A DNA stretch of 44,077 nucleotides, taken from contig CALUTF010000013.1 in the NCBI GenBank assembly GCA_944323595.1, positions 1 to 44,077 on the forward strand, written 5' to 3'. The translations under genes and the position numbers were made by a program. Below, piece by piece: positions 1 to 9,031 of the stretch. Below the pieces are notes generated by a model, which was not told the origin of the DNA, made no database searches, and saw nothing but the letters and a program-made list of their open reading frames with translations. Each line of letters begins with the position of its first letter. Within the stretch, counting starts at the first letter, position 1. The DNA comes from Candidatus Gastranaerophilales bacterium. Its GTDB lineage: Bacteria > Cyanobacteriota > Vampirovibrionia > Gastranaerophilales > Gastranaerophilaceae.

Positions 1-716
1 TAAGGCGGTTTGACCGGAGGGACAAACGGCGGATAAACAGGTTCCGGCGGTTTTTCTACAAAATCAGGCGGATCTGATAATTTATCTATCCAATCACCGT
101 ATGCGTGTTCCGGAGTTTTGCCGCCGAATTGATTTTTTAAATCATTTAAATTGTTATTGTGATTGTTTACGAGATTATCCCATGCTTCTTCTGTCAGAGT
201 ATCCCAATCTTGAGACCCCATATTTGTAAAGTTCGGATCAATTGCTCCGTTTGTTTTACCATACCATTCTTCGACATTGTTTTTGTCAAACCAATCTTCG
301 TAATTATCACCGTAAATCTCTTTTAAGTGGTTTTTATAAGCAGGGTTGTCGGTCATAGGAATACCGTATTTTTGTAAAAATTCACTCTTAGTTGCACTTG
401 TATCAAAATTAGTGCCGTCAAGATTTGTGACCATTAACCTGCCTGCATTATCCACAAGACCATACTGATTCTTCAATGACTGATAAGTATAAATTGTATT
501 GGCAGTCAAATTGTAAGAAGTTTGTTTCCCGTTAGCATCATAATACACATACTCAAATTTGGTAGCATTCAAGGCTTCCATATACTCATCACTGGCAGCC
601 TGAGTTTCGTTTGCAAGGCGAACTTTACTGTTCGCAACCATTTGCGAACGGTATTCGTTATTTGTTAACCGAGTTGTAATACTCAGCAACCTTGCCTGTG
701 ATGCTGCCATTCCCAT
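1..716 (-). CDS. Hypothetical protein, C-terminus cut off by window edge
   Basis: An open frame runs from an ATG at 716 to the window edge without a stop, giving 238 residues. The start reads MGMAASQARLLSITTRL, preceded by an AAGGA ribosome site about 11 nt upstream. A second ATG two codons later is the alternative start. The first 60 residues look like an amphipathic helical segment. The middle is polar and rich in Asn, Asp, Tyr and Trp. The last visible 25 residues form a Pro-rich stretch (PPEPVYPPFVPPVKPP) that may be a linker to an unseen domain. There is no signal peptide or membrane segment. From memory, N-termini of the MAASQARLL type recur in hypothetical proteins of gut Melainabacteria, but I know no function. 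Downstream genes lie outside the window. Confidence 0.75.
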   Translation of the reverse strand, partial: MGMAASQARLLSITTRLTNNEYRSQMVANSKVRLANETQAASDEYMEALNATKFEYVYYDANGKQTSYNLTANTIYTYQSLKNQYGLVDNAGRLMVTNLDGTNFDTSATKSEFLQKYGIPMTDNPAYKNHLKEIYGDNYEDWFDKNNVEEWYGKTNGAIDPNFTNMGSQDWDTLTEEAWDNLVNNHNNNLNDLKNQFGGKTPEHAYGDWIDKLSDPPDFVEKPPEPVYPPFVPPVKPP

Positions 717-811
717 TTTATCGATAAATCCTTTCGTATACACATGGTTTATCGGATTTTTCGCGGAAAAGTTTAATAATTTCAGAGCATTATTACAAAA
801 TATTACAAAGT

Positions 812-1726
812 TTATACAGTAATTTCCTGCCCTAATTTTTTTATAGTTTTTATATCTTCTTCGGGATTTTTGCCGACGGTTGTGAGGTAATTACCTATTA
901 AAATACCTTCAACGCAAGTTTTTAGCGCTTTTTCCTGATTTTCCGGAGATAATCGCATTCTGCCGCCACAAAATCTTATCACGGAATCCGGATTTGCTAT
1001 TTTAAACACTGCAATTGTTCTTAAGATATTTTCTTCATCAATTTTATCGTAGTAACTTTCAAAAGGCGTTTGAGCAATAGGCATCAAGATATTTATCGGA
1101 ATACTTTCCGGATGGATTTCCGAAAGTTCCATAGCCATTTCAATACGCTGCTCAACACTTTCGCCCATTCCGAGAATAACACCGCAGCACAATTCCATTC
1201 CGTACTTTTTGACCAATTTACAGGTATTTAATCTGTCCTGCCAGCTGTGAGTTGTGCAAACTTCAGGATAATACGATTCTGCAGTATTGATATTGTGATG
1301 AAATCTTTTCAAACCTGCATCTGCAAGCATTTTAGCCTGTTCTTCGTTTAAGATACCGATAGATGCACAGCTTTTTATACCGTCAATGGTATTTAATTCC
1401 TTTACCATTGCAATAATTTTATCGAAATCTTCTTCATCAGGGGTCTTTCCTGATGTTACAACCGCAAACCTTGTTGCAAGATTTGCCTTTGACTCCAGTG
1501 CAGCTTTTTTTATGATATCAAGTTCAACAAGCGGGTAAGATTCAATATCCGTCCGGTAGTGGGAACTTTGTGCACAATATTTGCAATTTTGGGAACATTT
1601 GCCGTTTCTGGCATTTACAATTGAGCAAAATTCTATTTTATTTGAATGAAATTCGGCAGCTCTATTTAAAAGTTCATCCAAGTCCAAGTTGTATAAATCA
1701 AGTAATTCTTCTTTTGTTAAACTCAT
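812..1726 (-). CDS. bioB: Biotin synthase, radical SAM
   Basis: BioB inserts sulfur into dethiobiotin, the last step of biotin synthesis, in the cytoplasm. The 304-residue protein has the radical SAM cluster motif C44-x3-C48-x2-C51 (GKCSQNCKYCAQS), the SAM-binding barrel and a C-terminal LTT/EED region typical of the family. Of the [2Fe-2S] ligands of E. coli BioB (C97, C128, C188, R260), the first is replaced here by A88 in the TRFA motif. C120, C180 (plus adjacent C181) and R251 are kept, and extra cysteines stand at C34 and C253. This suggests a different auxiliary cluster. The ATG at 1726 has an AAGGA ribosome site. bioD lies 19 kb away and no other bio genes are visible in the window. 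Confidence 0.95.
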   Translation of the reverse strand: MSLTKEELLDLYNLDLDELLNRAAEFHSNKIEFCSIVNARNGKCSQNCKYCAQSSHYRTDIESYPLVELDIIKKAALESKANLATRFAVVTSGKTPDEEDFDKIIAMVKELNTIDGIKSCASIGILNEEQAKMLADAGLKRFHHNINTAESYYPEVCTTHSWQDRLNTCKLVKKYGMELCCGVILGMGESVEQRIEMAMELSEIHPESIPINILMPIAQTPFESYYDKIDEENILRTIAVFKIANPDSVIRFCGGRMRLSPENQEKALKTCVEGILIGNYLTTVGKNPEEDIKTIKKLGQEITV

Positions 1727-1735
1727 TTTAATAAT

Positions 1736-1779
1736 CCTTATTCAATACAATTTTTAGCACGAATAAGGCTTATTTTCAA
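1736..1779 (-). promoter_or_regulatory. bioB promoter with overlapping dyad operator candidate
   Basis: On the minus strand a -35 TTGAAA (1779-1774) and a -10 TAAAAA (1756-1751) are 17 nt apart. A perfect 8-bp inverted repeat, CCTTATTC (1768-1761) and GAATAAGG (1743-1736) with a 17-nt gap, places one arm in the promoter spacer and the other at the transcript start. The second arm contains the AAGG of the ribosome site. It could be a repressor operator or an RNA hairpin hiding the ribosome site. It does not match the BirA box that I know. Confidence 0.5.
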
Positions 1780-1793
1780 ATCAAAACGATAGT

Positions 1794-2750
1794 TTACAAT
1801 TTAAGCCAGCAGGCAGCGGAATGGTTTTCATTGATGAGCATAAGTTCCGGAATTTCTCTTATGCATTTATCCATACAATATTCACATCTCGGATGAAAGC
1901 GGCAGCCCGTAATTTCCTGATAAATAGAGGGCGGTTGACCGTGAATAGTTTCAAGTTTGGCTCCGCGGTTGGACGGAATTGATTTTAAAAGCGCAAGAGA
2001 ATAAGGATGCTGAGGATTTAAGAAAAATTCTTTAGCCGGTGCGCTTTCTACCACTCTTCCGGCATACATAACAGAAATAAAATCCGCATTTTCCGAAACA
2101 AGAGCCAAATCATGTGTAATTAACAGAATTGAGACACCTGTTTCCGTTTTAATTTTTTGAAGAAGTTTCATAATTTGCGCCTGAATAGTAACATCAAGAG
2201 CGGTTGTAGGTTCATCAGCAATAAGGATTTCTGCATGGCAGGCAAGAGCCATTGCTATAATTGCACGCTGTTTCATTCCGCCTGAAAATTCGTGCGGATA
2301 GGAGTTAAACCGTTCTTCTGCACTTGGAATTTGTACTGTTTTAAGCGCCTCTATTGCTTTTTCGTATGCTGCATTCCCGCTAAGCCCCTGATGGATTTTT
2401 ATGACTTCCAAAAGCTGGTTTCCAACTGTGTAGAGAGGATTTAAAGACGTCATAGGATCTTGCGGGATAAGTGCAATTTTTGCACCGCGCAGGGTTGAAA
2501 GACGGGTTTTATCAAATTTCAAAACATCTTCGCCATTGTATAAAATTTCACCTGATTTTATAAGAGCATTTTTCGGTAAAAGGCGCAAAACACTCATTGC
2601 ACTAATCGTTTTGCCGCAACCGGATTCTCCAACAAGTGCATGCATTTCACCTTTATCAAGTGATAACGAAACATCCCATAAGGCTTGACGAAATCCGCTT
2701 TCCGTATTAAATCCCAAATTCAGATTTTTTATCTCTAAAATTTTATTCAT
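1794..2750 (-). CDS. Oligopeptide/dipeptide ABC transporter ATP-binding protein (OppD/DppD type)
   Basis: This is the ATPase subunit of a peptide or nickel importer of the Opp/Dpp family, acting at the inner face of the cytoplasmic membrane. In the 318 residues one sees Walker A GESGCGKT (about 41-48), the Q-loop in [12 protein letters not shown], the signature SGGMKQR, Walker [13 protein letters not shown] and the switch His in LLITHD. The C-terminal oligopeptide-transporter extension carries a Cys cluster ([15 protein letters not shown] and a later Cys), which in some homologs binds an Fe-S cluster. Partner permeases and the binding protein are not in this window. A TATAAT box sits 8 nt before the ATG and there is no ribosome site, so the mRNA may be leaderless or nearly so. 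Substrate cannot be told from sequence. Confidence 0.93.
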   Translation of the reverse strand: MNKILEIKNLNLGFNTESGFRQALWDVSLSLDKGEMHALVGESGCGKTISAMSVLRLLPKNALIKSGEILYNGEDVLKFDKTRLSTLRGAKIALIPQDPMTSLNPLYTVGNQLLEVIKIHQGLSGNAAYEKAIEALKTVQIPSAEERFNSYPHEFSGGMKQRAIIAMALACHAEILIADEPTTALDVTIQAQIMKLLQKIKTETGVSILLITHDLALVSENADFISVMYAGRVVESAPAKEFFLNPQHPYSLALLKSIPSNRGAKLETIHGQPPSIYQEITGCRFHPRCEYCMDKCIREIPELMLINENHSAACWLKL

Positions 2751-2758
2751 TTGAGAAT

Positions 2759-2764
2759 ATTATA
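2759..2764 (-). promoter_or_regulatory. -10 box of the ABC ATPase gene, near-leaderless
   Basis: Perfect TATAAT on the minus strand ends 8 nt before the ATG at 2750. No purine-rich ribosome site fits between them and no good -35 is seen. See the leaderless-promoter finding. Confidence 0.5.
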
Positions 2765-2948
2765 CAATAGAATTTATATTTTCCGTATTAATCTGTATGG
2801 CAAATATAATGTCTGATACAAGTAATATTTATACAATTTATAAAAGACCTTTTTGTAAAATTTTGTAAATAATACAGAAAATATTTAAAGATTTACAATA
2901 AAATTTCCGATTAAAAACCTATCAATTATAACCACGAGGGTATTTATA

Positions 2949-5900
2949 ATGTGTGATAAACTTTACGATAGTTTATTAGTTTCGGACACAAATAAACTTA
3001 AATTATTATTAGCGGCAATAATTGCGGGAACAATACCTGCAGGAGCGGTCGAATTAAATCAGACTCTTGGTGCTGAAAGTGCTTATAACATTGTTCCTGT
3101 TTCACAGGCAGAAGCAACCGAGGATTCTATCGTTACATATACTTATGAAAACGGTGAAACCGTTCCTCATTATTACAATATTAAGGTAAAAGACAATGTA
3201 ACGGGCAGTTCAACAAGATTTCAAAACGAAGATTTTTATGATACAAATGCTGACGGTCAGGCAGATGATATTACGGGAAACTTCTCCGGTAACACACAAA
3301 GCGGCACTAATGCTCTGGGGGGTGCGGTATTTAACTCTAACGAAGTAGGCAATATTAACGGGCACTATATTAATAACACAGCTACTACTTCCAGCAATTA
3401 TGCCGGCGGCGGCGCTATTATCAATTACAAGGATAAAAATAATTCAAGCATCCAGAATATCATGGGTGATATAACCGGCGATTTTATAGGTAACAGAGCG
3501 GTATCAACAAATACGTCTTCAAATATTAATAATAATTTTGCCACAGGCGGCGCCATTTTTAATGATGATTACGGTACGATTGGAAATATTAAAGGTGACT
3601 TTATTAGAAATAATGTAACATCTACTCTGGGAATTGCCGGCGGCGGTGCAATAAACAACAATGCCGGAGCTGTTATTAATTCAATAACAGGGAATTTCAT
3701 CGGAAATACTGCAACACCGTTATATGTCTACGGCTCCGGTGGAGCTATTTTCAACTCTGCAGACAGAGGGACTATTCCGAATGGATATATTGGATCAATT
3801 TCAGGCAATTTCATTAATAACGGGATTACAGCCGCAAGTCCGGTTGCTCAAAATTATCCTTTTGCGCAAGGAGGAGCAATCAGTAATGATGGTTCCATGG
3901 GCAGTATTAACGGATATTTCAGCGGGAATTACGTAATAAGCAATCTGAGTCAGGCTGTTGGAGGCGCTATTTGCAGCCTTGGTACAGTTGATAGTATCTC
4001 CGGTACTTTTATCAATAACTATGCCGTGTCAGGTCAAGATAGTTCTATAGGCGGCGCTTTATCTATCAAACAGGATACACAAAGCATAAAAGGAGATTTT
4101 ATCGGGAATTACGCTGAATCCTCCGGTGGTGCAGCCCAGGGTGGTGCGGTTGTTATTGTAGGAAACTTAGACAATCTTGAAGGTAATTTTTACGGGAATT
4201 ACGCAAAAGCAAACAACACCGCACAAGCAAGCGCAGGAGCTATTCATAATACCGGAAACATCATTGATATAAAAGCAAATTTTGTTTCAAACTATGCAGA
4301 AAGCGTTGATAAAAATTCTGGCGGGGGCGCTATATATAATGTTGGCACCATTGAAAATTTAACCGGAGACTTTACCGGTAACTATGTTTACGGAAAGAAT
4401 ACAGGCGTTGCCGGCGGTGCTGTATGGAATACAACTGACGGAGAAATGACTTTTACAAACGCAAATTTCTATGATAACTATGTCAAAACTGACAACCCCG
4501 ATATAAATATCCGCGGCGGTGCTATTTATAATGCAGGAGAAGTTAATGTAAACGCCGTTAACGGTAAAAGTGTTTTTAGCGGCAACAAAATAGTTAAAGG
4601 TGATACAACAGAACAAAATGCCATATATTCAGCAAGCTCAGGTATTGTAACCTTAAATGCCGAAGATAACGGTGAAGTTATATTTTATGATGAAATTGAC
4701 GGTACAGAGGGCTATACATTAAATATCACAGGAGATGATACAAGTACCGTCTCAATTAATAACAATATTAAAAATGCAAATATAACTAATACATCTTATG
4801 ATATGAATATTGCAGAGGGCAGTTACCTGAACAACAACAACTCTTTATCGCTAAACAGCGGTACAATTAATATCCAGCACATGGACCTGACACCGGTTGA
4901 TTTCAGAAATTTTGATATGGTTGACGGTGAAATAAATATCGCATCTGTTGATGTTGATTTAGCAACTCAACAAATGGGCAGGTTTACTGCAGATTCCTAC
5001 AACAATGTTACTGAAGATGCAAAAATTAACATTCAGGGTATGAATTTGTTATCTGACGCTCCCGAAGACAGAGATGTGACTGCATTATATTTCGCGCAGC
5101 CGGATATCAAAGAAAACGTTGCAACAAGGGAACTTAACCTGCCGGATTCTGGACAAAAAACATATACTCCCATCTATCAATACAACGTAGTATACGACAC
5201 AGAAAATGAATACAATAATCAAGGTGACGGAGGTTATTTTGTTTTTACCAGAGGAGATAAAATATTAACTCCCGGAGGTGGTACATCTTCAACCGGCAAT
5301 CCATCTGACGCTTTCAACCCTGCTGTTTTAGCTACTCCTGTCGGTAACCTCGCTGCTGGTCAGGCTGCTATGAACGAAGCATTCAAATACGTCTTCGAAC
5401 ACGCTGATGCGTTCACTCAATTACCAGCTATGGAGCGTTACGCTAAAATTAATGCTAACAAATATGCATTAAGTACTGACTTCAACAATAATTTGCCGGA
5501 TTATACTTCATATCCGGATAAAGGTGTCTGGTTCAGACCGTACACCACTTTTGAAACCATGAACATTAAAAACGGGCCTAAAGTTGATGCCATTACTTAC
5601 GGTTCGCTTGTTGGATATGATGGTGAATTCAAAGAAATGAAAAATGGCTGGCATAGAGTATTCACTGGTTATGCAGGCTATATGGGCTCTTCTTTGAATT
5701 ACTCCGGTGTTGATACCACTATGAACGGAGGTTTATTAGGCTTCACTGAAACTTTCTACAAAGGTAACTTCTGGACTGCTATCACTGCGTCTGCCGGCGC
5801 TTCCGTTGGTGAATCACATACTATGTACGGTAAAGAAGATTATACTAGTTTGTTAGCAGGCGTTGGCTCTAAAACAGGGTACAACTTTGAGTTTAAAGAC

Positions 5901-6341
5901 GGTAAGTTCATTATCCAGCCGATTATGTTCTTGTCTTATACCTTTGTTAACACCTTTGATTATAAAAATGCTGCCGGAGTTAGCATTGAATCTGACCCGT
6001 TGCACACTATTCAATTGAACCCGAGTGTTCGTTTCATTGCGAACCTCAAGGGCGGTTGGCAGCCGTACGCTTCTGTCGGTATGGTCTGGAACTTAATGAA
6101 TGAATCCAAAGTTACCGCTAATAACGTTAAGCTTCCTGAAATGAGTGTTAAACCTTATGTTGAATACGGGGTTGGTGTTCAACGTAACTGGGCTGACAAG
6201 TTCACTGCGTTCTTGCAAGCTATGATTCGTAACGGCGGCAGAAACGGTGTTGCTCTCACAGGCGGCTTCCGTTTCATGCTTGGCTCTGAACCTAAAAACT
6301 CCGACAAACCTAAGGTTAAAAAAGAGATTAAATCTCTTTGA
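2949..6341 (+). CDS. Pmp-like autotransporter (type V secretion) with beta-helix passenger
   Basis: A 1130-residue outer-membrane autotransporter. An N-terminal hydrophobic stretch (about 17-33, LKLLLAAIIAGTIPAGA) is a signal peptide with an unusually long 16-residue lead. The passenger (about 100-530) has about a dozen repeats combining GGAI/GGAV-(F/Y)N with GxFxGN, as in chlamydial Pmp proteins, which predicts a beta-helix. A less repetitive Asn-rich part follows to about 790. From about 860 to 1110 alternating aromatic strands form the barrel, ending GFRFML, after which an 18-residue Lys-rich tail continues. A GAGGG ribosome site lies 9 nt before the ATG. Codon use changes sharply near nt 5310, with Phe going from mostly TTT to mostly TTC. 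Likely role is a surface adhesin or other exposed protein; ligand unknown. Confidence 0.88.
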   Translation: MCDKLYDSLLVSDTNKLKLLLAAIIAGTIPAGAVELNQTLGAESAYNIVPVSQAEATEDSIVTYTYENGETVPHYYNIKVKDNVTGSSTRFQNEDFYDTNADGQADDITGNFSGNTQSGTNALGGAVFNSNEVGNINGHYINNTATTSSNYAGGGAIINYKDKNNSSIQNIMGDITGDFIGNRAVSTNTSSNINNNFATGGAIFNDDYGTIGNIKGDFIRNNVTSTLGIAGGGAINNNAGAVINSITGNFIGNTATPLYVYGSGGAIFNSADRGTIPNGYIGSISGNFINNGITAASPVAQNYPFAQGGAISNDGSMGSINGYFSGNYVISNLSQAVGGAICSLGTVDSISGTFINNYAVSGQDSSIGGALSIKQDTQSIKGDFIGNYAESSGGAAQGGAVVIVGNLDNLEGNFYGNYAKANNTAQASAGAIHNTGNIIDIKANFVSNYAESVDKNSGGGAIYNVGTIENLTGDFTGNYVYGKNTGVAGGAVWNTTDGEMTFTNANFYDNYVKTDNPDINIRGGAIYNAGEVNVNAVNGKSVFSGNKIVKGDTTEQNAIYSASSGIVTLNAEDNGEVIFYDEIDGTEGYTLNITGDDTSTVSINNNIKNANITNTSYDMNIAEGSYLNNNNSLSLNSGTINIQHMDLTPVDFRNFDMVDGEINIASVDVDLATQQMGRFTADSYNNVTEDAKINIQGMNLLSDAPEDRDVTALYFAQPDIKENVATRELNLPDSGQKTYTPIYQYNVVYDTENEYNNQGDGGYFVFTRGDKILTPGGGTSSTGNPSDAFNPAVLATPVGNLAAGQAAMNEAFKYVFEHADAFTQLPAMERYAKINANKYALSTDFNNNLPDYTSYPDKGVWFRPYTTFETMNIKNGPKVDAITYGSLVGYDGEFKEMKNGWHRVFTGYAGYMGSSLNYSGVDTTMNGGLLGFTETFYKGNFWTAITASAGASVGESHTMYGKEDYTSLLAGVGSKTGYNFEFKDGKFIIQPIMFLSYTFVNTFDYKNAAGVSIESDPLHTIQLNPSVRFIANLKGGWQPYASVGMVWNLMNESKVTANNVKLPEMSVKPYVEYGVGVQRNWADKFTAFLQAMIRNGGRNGVALTGGFRFMLGSEPKNSDKPKVKKEIKSL

Positions 6342-6368
6342 TGCAGACTGATAACATACCTCACCCTA

Positions 6369-6528
6369 CCCTCTCCTACTTAGGAGAGGGGTAAACGAAG
6401 CATTTGCATCAGTATGACTCTTCAATGTCGGAACAGTCGCCTGTATTAGGTGTTCAAGAAGTTTTTAATATCTTTGTATTGGCGGCTTTTATATAAACCA
6501 TTGTTCCCTCTCCTTTGCAAGGAGAGGG
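6369..6528 (+). repeat. Composite intergenic repeat, module R copy 1
   Basis: The copy is bounded by two near-identical hairpins, CCCTCTCCTA/TAGGAGAGGG (6369-6390) and CCCTCTCCTT/AAGGAGAGGG (6506-6528). Between them lies a core beginning tttgcatcagtatgactctt and containing cgcctgtattaggtgttcaa and ggcggctttt. The same core occurs at 21709-21845 and 21861-21996, and inverted at 27541-27690. Either hairpin could also end the autotransporter transcript. Confidence 0.8.
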
Positions 6529-6550
6529 GGGAGGTGCTAATGCGTAAGCA

Positions 6551-6614
6551 ATGTAGGTCGGATTTACTAATCCGACAATATATCTGATTTATTATCGGAC
6601 TTATTCACTCTTTA
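6551..6614 (+). repeat. Composite intergenic repeat, module C copy 1
   Basis: It contains the perfect hairpin GTCGGATT-TACT-AATCCGAC and then ctgatttattatcggactta ending in ttcactc. It matches parts of 27393-27533 (hairpin inverted there) and the end of 22020-22100. It reaches the last codon of recJ. Confidence 0.75.
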
Positions 6615-8972
6615 AATTTCCGCAAGCGCAAGATTTGAAAGTTCGTCTTCCAGCAAATTCTTCTGGAATGCTTCGCTCTCGTCTATTAAATCAAGCATCT
6701 CCCCGTAACGCGCCTCATGCAAAACTTTTGACAGTTCTCCGCCGCCGATATAATCAATCCTGTAATAATCAGGGTGTTTTTCTGTAATTTTGATTAAGCC
6801 TATATCCTCAAACATATCAAACAAAATCTCAAATACCTTAACCGGCTTGCCGAGAAAACTTGAACATCTTTTGAATTCCACCTTGCCGCCGTTATTATTA
6901 TGGGCATATTTCAACATGCCGGCACATGTTTTTAAAAACTCCTTTTCATCAAAGTATTTTATGTCATAGTTCATAAAATGTATTGCTTTAGGATTTGTAG
7001 CGTCCAGAATTTTGTTAAACAAAACTCTGTCGGCAGGATAATCAAAAAACATTAATGCGTCACAGCTGCGGAGATTATCTCTGGAAATTATTTTTTCCGT
7101 TAAATTTTTGTATGGACTAAGTTTATCCAAAACAGTTTTACTTTCTGCAAAAATTACTATATCCTGTTTGGTTGTCTTCACATAGTCATTTACCTGAGGC
7201 AAAATATTTGTTTTCTTTCTGTGATCATAAATCTTTAATTGATTTGTGCTTTCTTCTGTTTCTTTCAAATATTCTGAATGGATATCATCAATTATAAGCT
7301 GCACGCTGATGTTACCGTTATATTCGTTAATTTGCGGGTGGAATGCCAGATCAAGCGTATCACCGCTGACAAGCGAGATATCCCCTTTAGACCACCACAG
7401 ACACGTAAATTCTTCGTTTGCAGCCTGTACTTTTAATCTCAAATGATCTTTATTTTCACCGATAAGCCGTTTTTCTTTCAGCTTTAAATTCCGCATAACA
7501 AAAACCGGACTCGGATTTGATGCGCCAAACGGCTCAAGTTTGGAAATTTCTTCAACCAGATGTACATCAACTTCGCGCGGCGAAAGTTCAAGGTCTATGT
7601 TTATATAAGGTTTTATCTCTTTTCCGGATGTAAATTCTTTTATTGTTTTATTGAGTGCGGCTTTTACTTCATCAAAACTTGTTTTCTCAGGAGAAAAATA
7701 CAGTCCTGCAGCAAGAGAGTGCCCGCCAAATCCGTCAAACAACTCTGCATTTGCGTTTATTACATCATATAAATGTATCCCCTCAACACTTCTTGCAGAA
7801 CATCTCACCTGTTTTGTTTCTTCGGAATATGTCATCAAAAATACGGGCTTATAATATTTTTCCATTAATTTTGATGCCACAATTCCGACAATACCTACAT
7901 GCCAGTCTTTTTTAAACAATATAATTGCAGGATTTCTGTTGCCCTCCGCCTGCACCATTGCATCGGCTTCCATAAAAGTATCCTGACAAAGAGTCTGGCG
8001 AATTTTGTTAAAATCATTCAAAGCCTGAATAGCCATTTCAATCTCCTGATGATTGTCGGATATCAGAACTTTAAGAGCATCTTCAACAGTATCAAGGCGT
8101 CCGGAGGCGTTTATTCTCGGCGCAACGCCAAATGCGATTTGTTCGGCAGTAATCCCGTTTTCCACCTTATACCCCGCACTTTCAAGCAAACGTTTCAAAC
8201 CGTAATGCTTGCCGCTTGAAATAAGTTCAAGTCCTTTAGTGACAAAATATCTGTTTTCCCCAATCAAAGGCACCACATCGGCAACTGTTCCGACAGCCAC
8301 AAACGGCAAAATTTCATAAATATATGCTGTCTTATTATAATGTTCCAAAAGAGCCTGTGCCGTTTTAAAAGCAACACCGCATCCGGCAAGTGCTGTCAGA
8401 TGGCTAATTTCTTTGGCGGTTAAATTTTCGTTCAAAGCATTTTGTGCTTTAGGATTTATTATTGCGTAAGCGTTTGGCAGAACTTCCGGAGCCTCGTGGT
8501 GATCGGTTATTATAACATCAATTTTAAAACTGTTGATAAAATTTACTTCATCAACGTTAGAAATTCCGCAGTCAACTGATATGATAACTTTAGGTTTTGC
8601 CTGTGTCATTATTTTGACAAGAGCTTTTGTGTCAAAACCGTGCCCTTCTTTTTCTCTGTCCGGAATAAAATAATTTACATCAGCCCCTAAATATTTGAAA
8701 GTCCTGTACAAGACAGAAGTGGATGTAACACCGTCCGCATCAAAGTCCCCGTAAATAACTATCTTTTCTCCGTTATCAATGGCGCGGGAAAGTCTTTCTA
8801 CCGTTTTTTCCATACCGGTAAAAGCTCTCGGATGTGTTAGTTTCATCTCAAGCGGGTTTAAAAATTCTTTTATATCATTTTCACCCTTAATTCCGCGTGA
8901 GGCTAAAAGTCTTTCGCATAAAGACTTTTCATTCCCCTCATATTTATTTAAAATCCACTCTTTCATTGCCAT
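6612..8972 (-). CDS. recJ: Single-stranded-DNA-specific 5'-3' exonuclease RecJ
   Basis: RecJ degrades 5' single strands in recombination and mismatch repair. The 786-residue protein has DHH-family motifs: YGDFDADG (74-81), SVDCG with D134, the DHH triad at 157-159 and the NASGRLD motif of the DHHA1 part, followed by an OB-fold region and a long C-terminal domain. The length matches long RecJ forms such as that of Bacillus rather than the roughly 577 residues of E. coli. The start is ambiguous between ATG 8972 and ATG 8966, and no ribosome site precedes either. An AT-rich -10-like TATTAT lies 10 nt upstream. The gene stands alone between repeats and the efflux operon. The 3' end overlaps a repeat by one codon. 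Confidence 0.95.
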   Translation of the reverse strand: MAMKEWILNKYEGNEKSLCERLLASRGIKGENDIKEFLNPLEMKLTHPRAFTGMEKTVERLSRAIDNGEKIVIYGDFDADGVTSTSVLYRTFKYLGADVNYFIPDREKEGHGFDTKALVKIMTQAKPKVIISVDCGISNVDEVNFINSFKIDVIITDHHEAPEVLPNAYAIINPKAQNALNENLTAKEISHLTALAGCGVAFKTAQALLEHYNKTAYIYEILPFVAVGTVADVVPLIGENRYFVTKGLELISSGKHYGLKRLLESAGYKVENGITAEQIAFGVAPRINASGRLDTVEDALKVLISDNHQEIEMAIQALNDFNKIRQTLCQDTFMEADAMVQAEGNRNPAIILFKKDWHVGIVGIVASKLMEKYYKPVFLMTYSEETKQVRCSARSVEGIHLYDVINANAELFDGFGGHSLAAGLYFSPEKTSFDEVKAALNKTIKEFTSGKEIKPYINIDLELSPREVDVHLVEEISKLEPFGASNPSPVFVMRNLKLKEKRLIGENKDHLRLKVQAANEEFTCLWWSKGDISLVSGDTLDLAFHPQINEYNGNISVQLIIDDIHSEYLKETEESTNQLKIYDHRKKTNILPQVNDYVKTTKQDIVIFAESKTVLDKLSPYKNLTEKIISRDNLRSCDALMFFDYPADRVLFNKILDATNPKAIHFMNYDIKYFDEKEFLKTCAGMLKYAHNNNGGKVEFKRCSSFLGKPVKVFEILFDMFEDIGLIKITEKHPDYYRIDYIGGGELSKVLHEARYGEMLDLIDESEAFQKNLLEDELSNLALAEI

Positions 8973-9031
8973 TTCTATCTATATAATAGCATAAATAAAT
9001 CTCTGAGTTTAAATATACGGAAAATTCTTAT

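Noticed and set aside
1787-1800. TTGTAAAC on the minus strand at the end of the ABC ATPase gene as BirA operator
   Set aside because: Only one half-site is present; the facing GTTTACAA arm at proper distance is missing and it lies upstream of the bioB -35.
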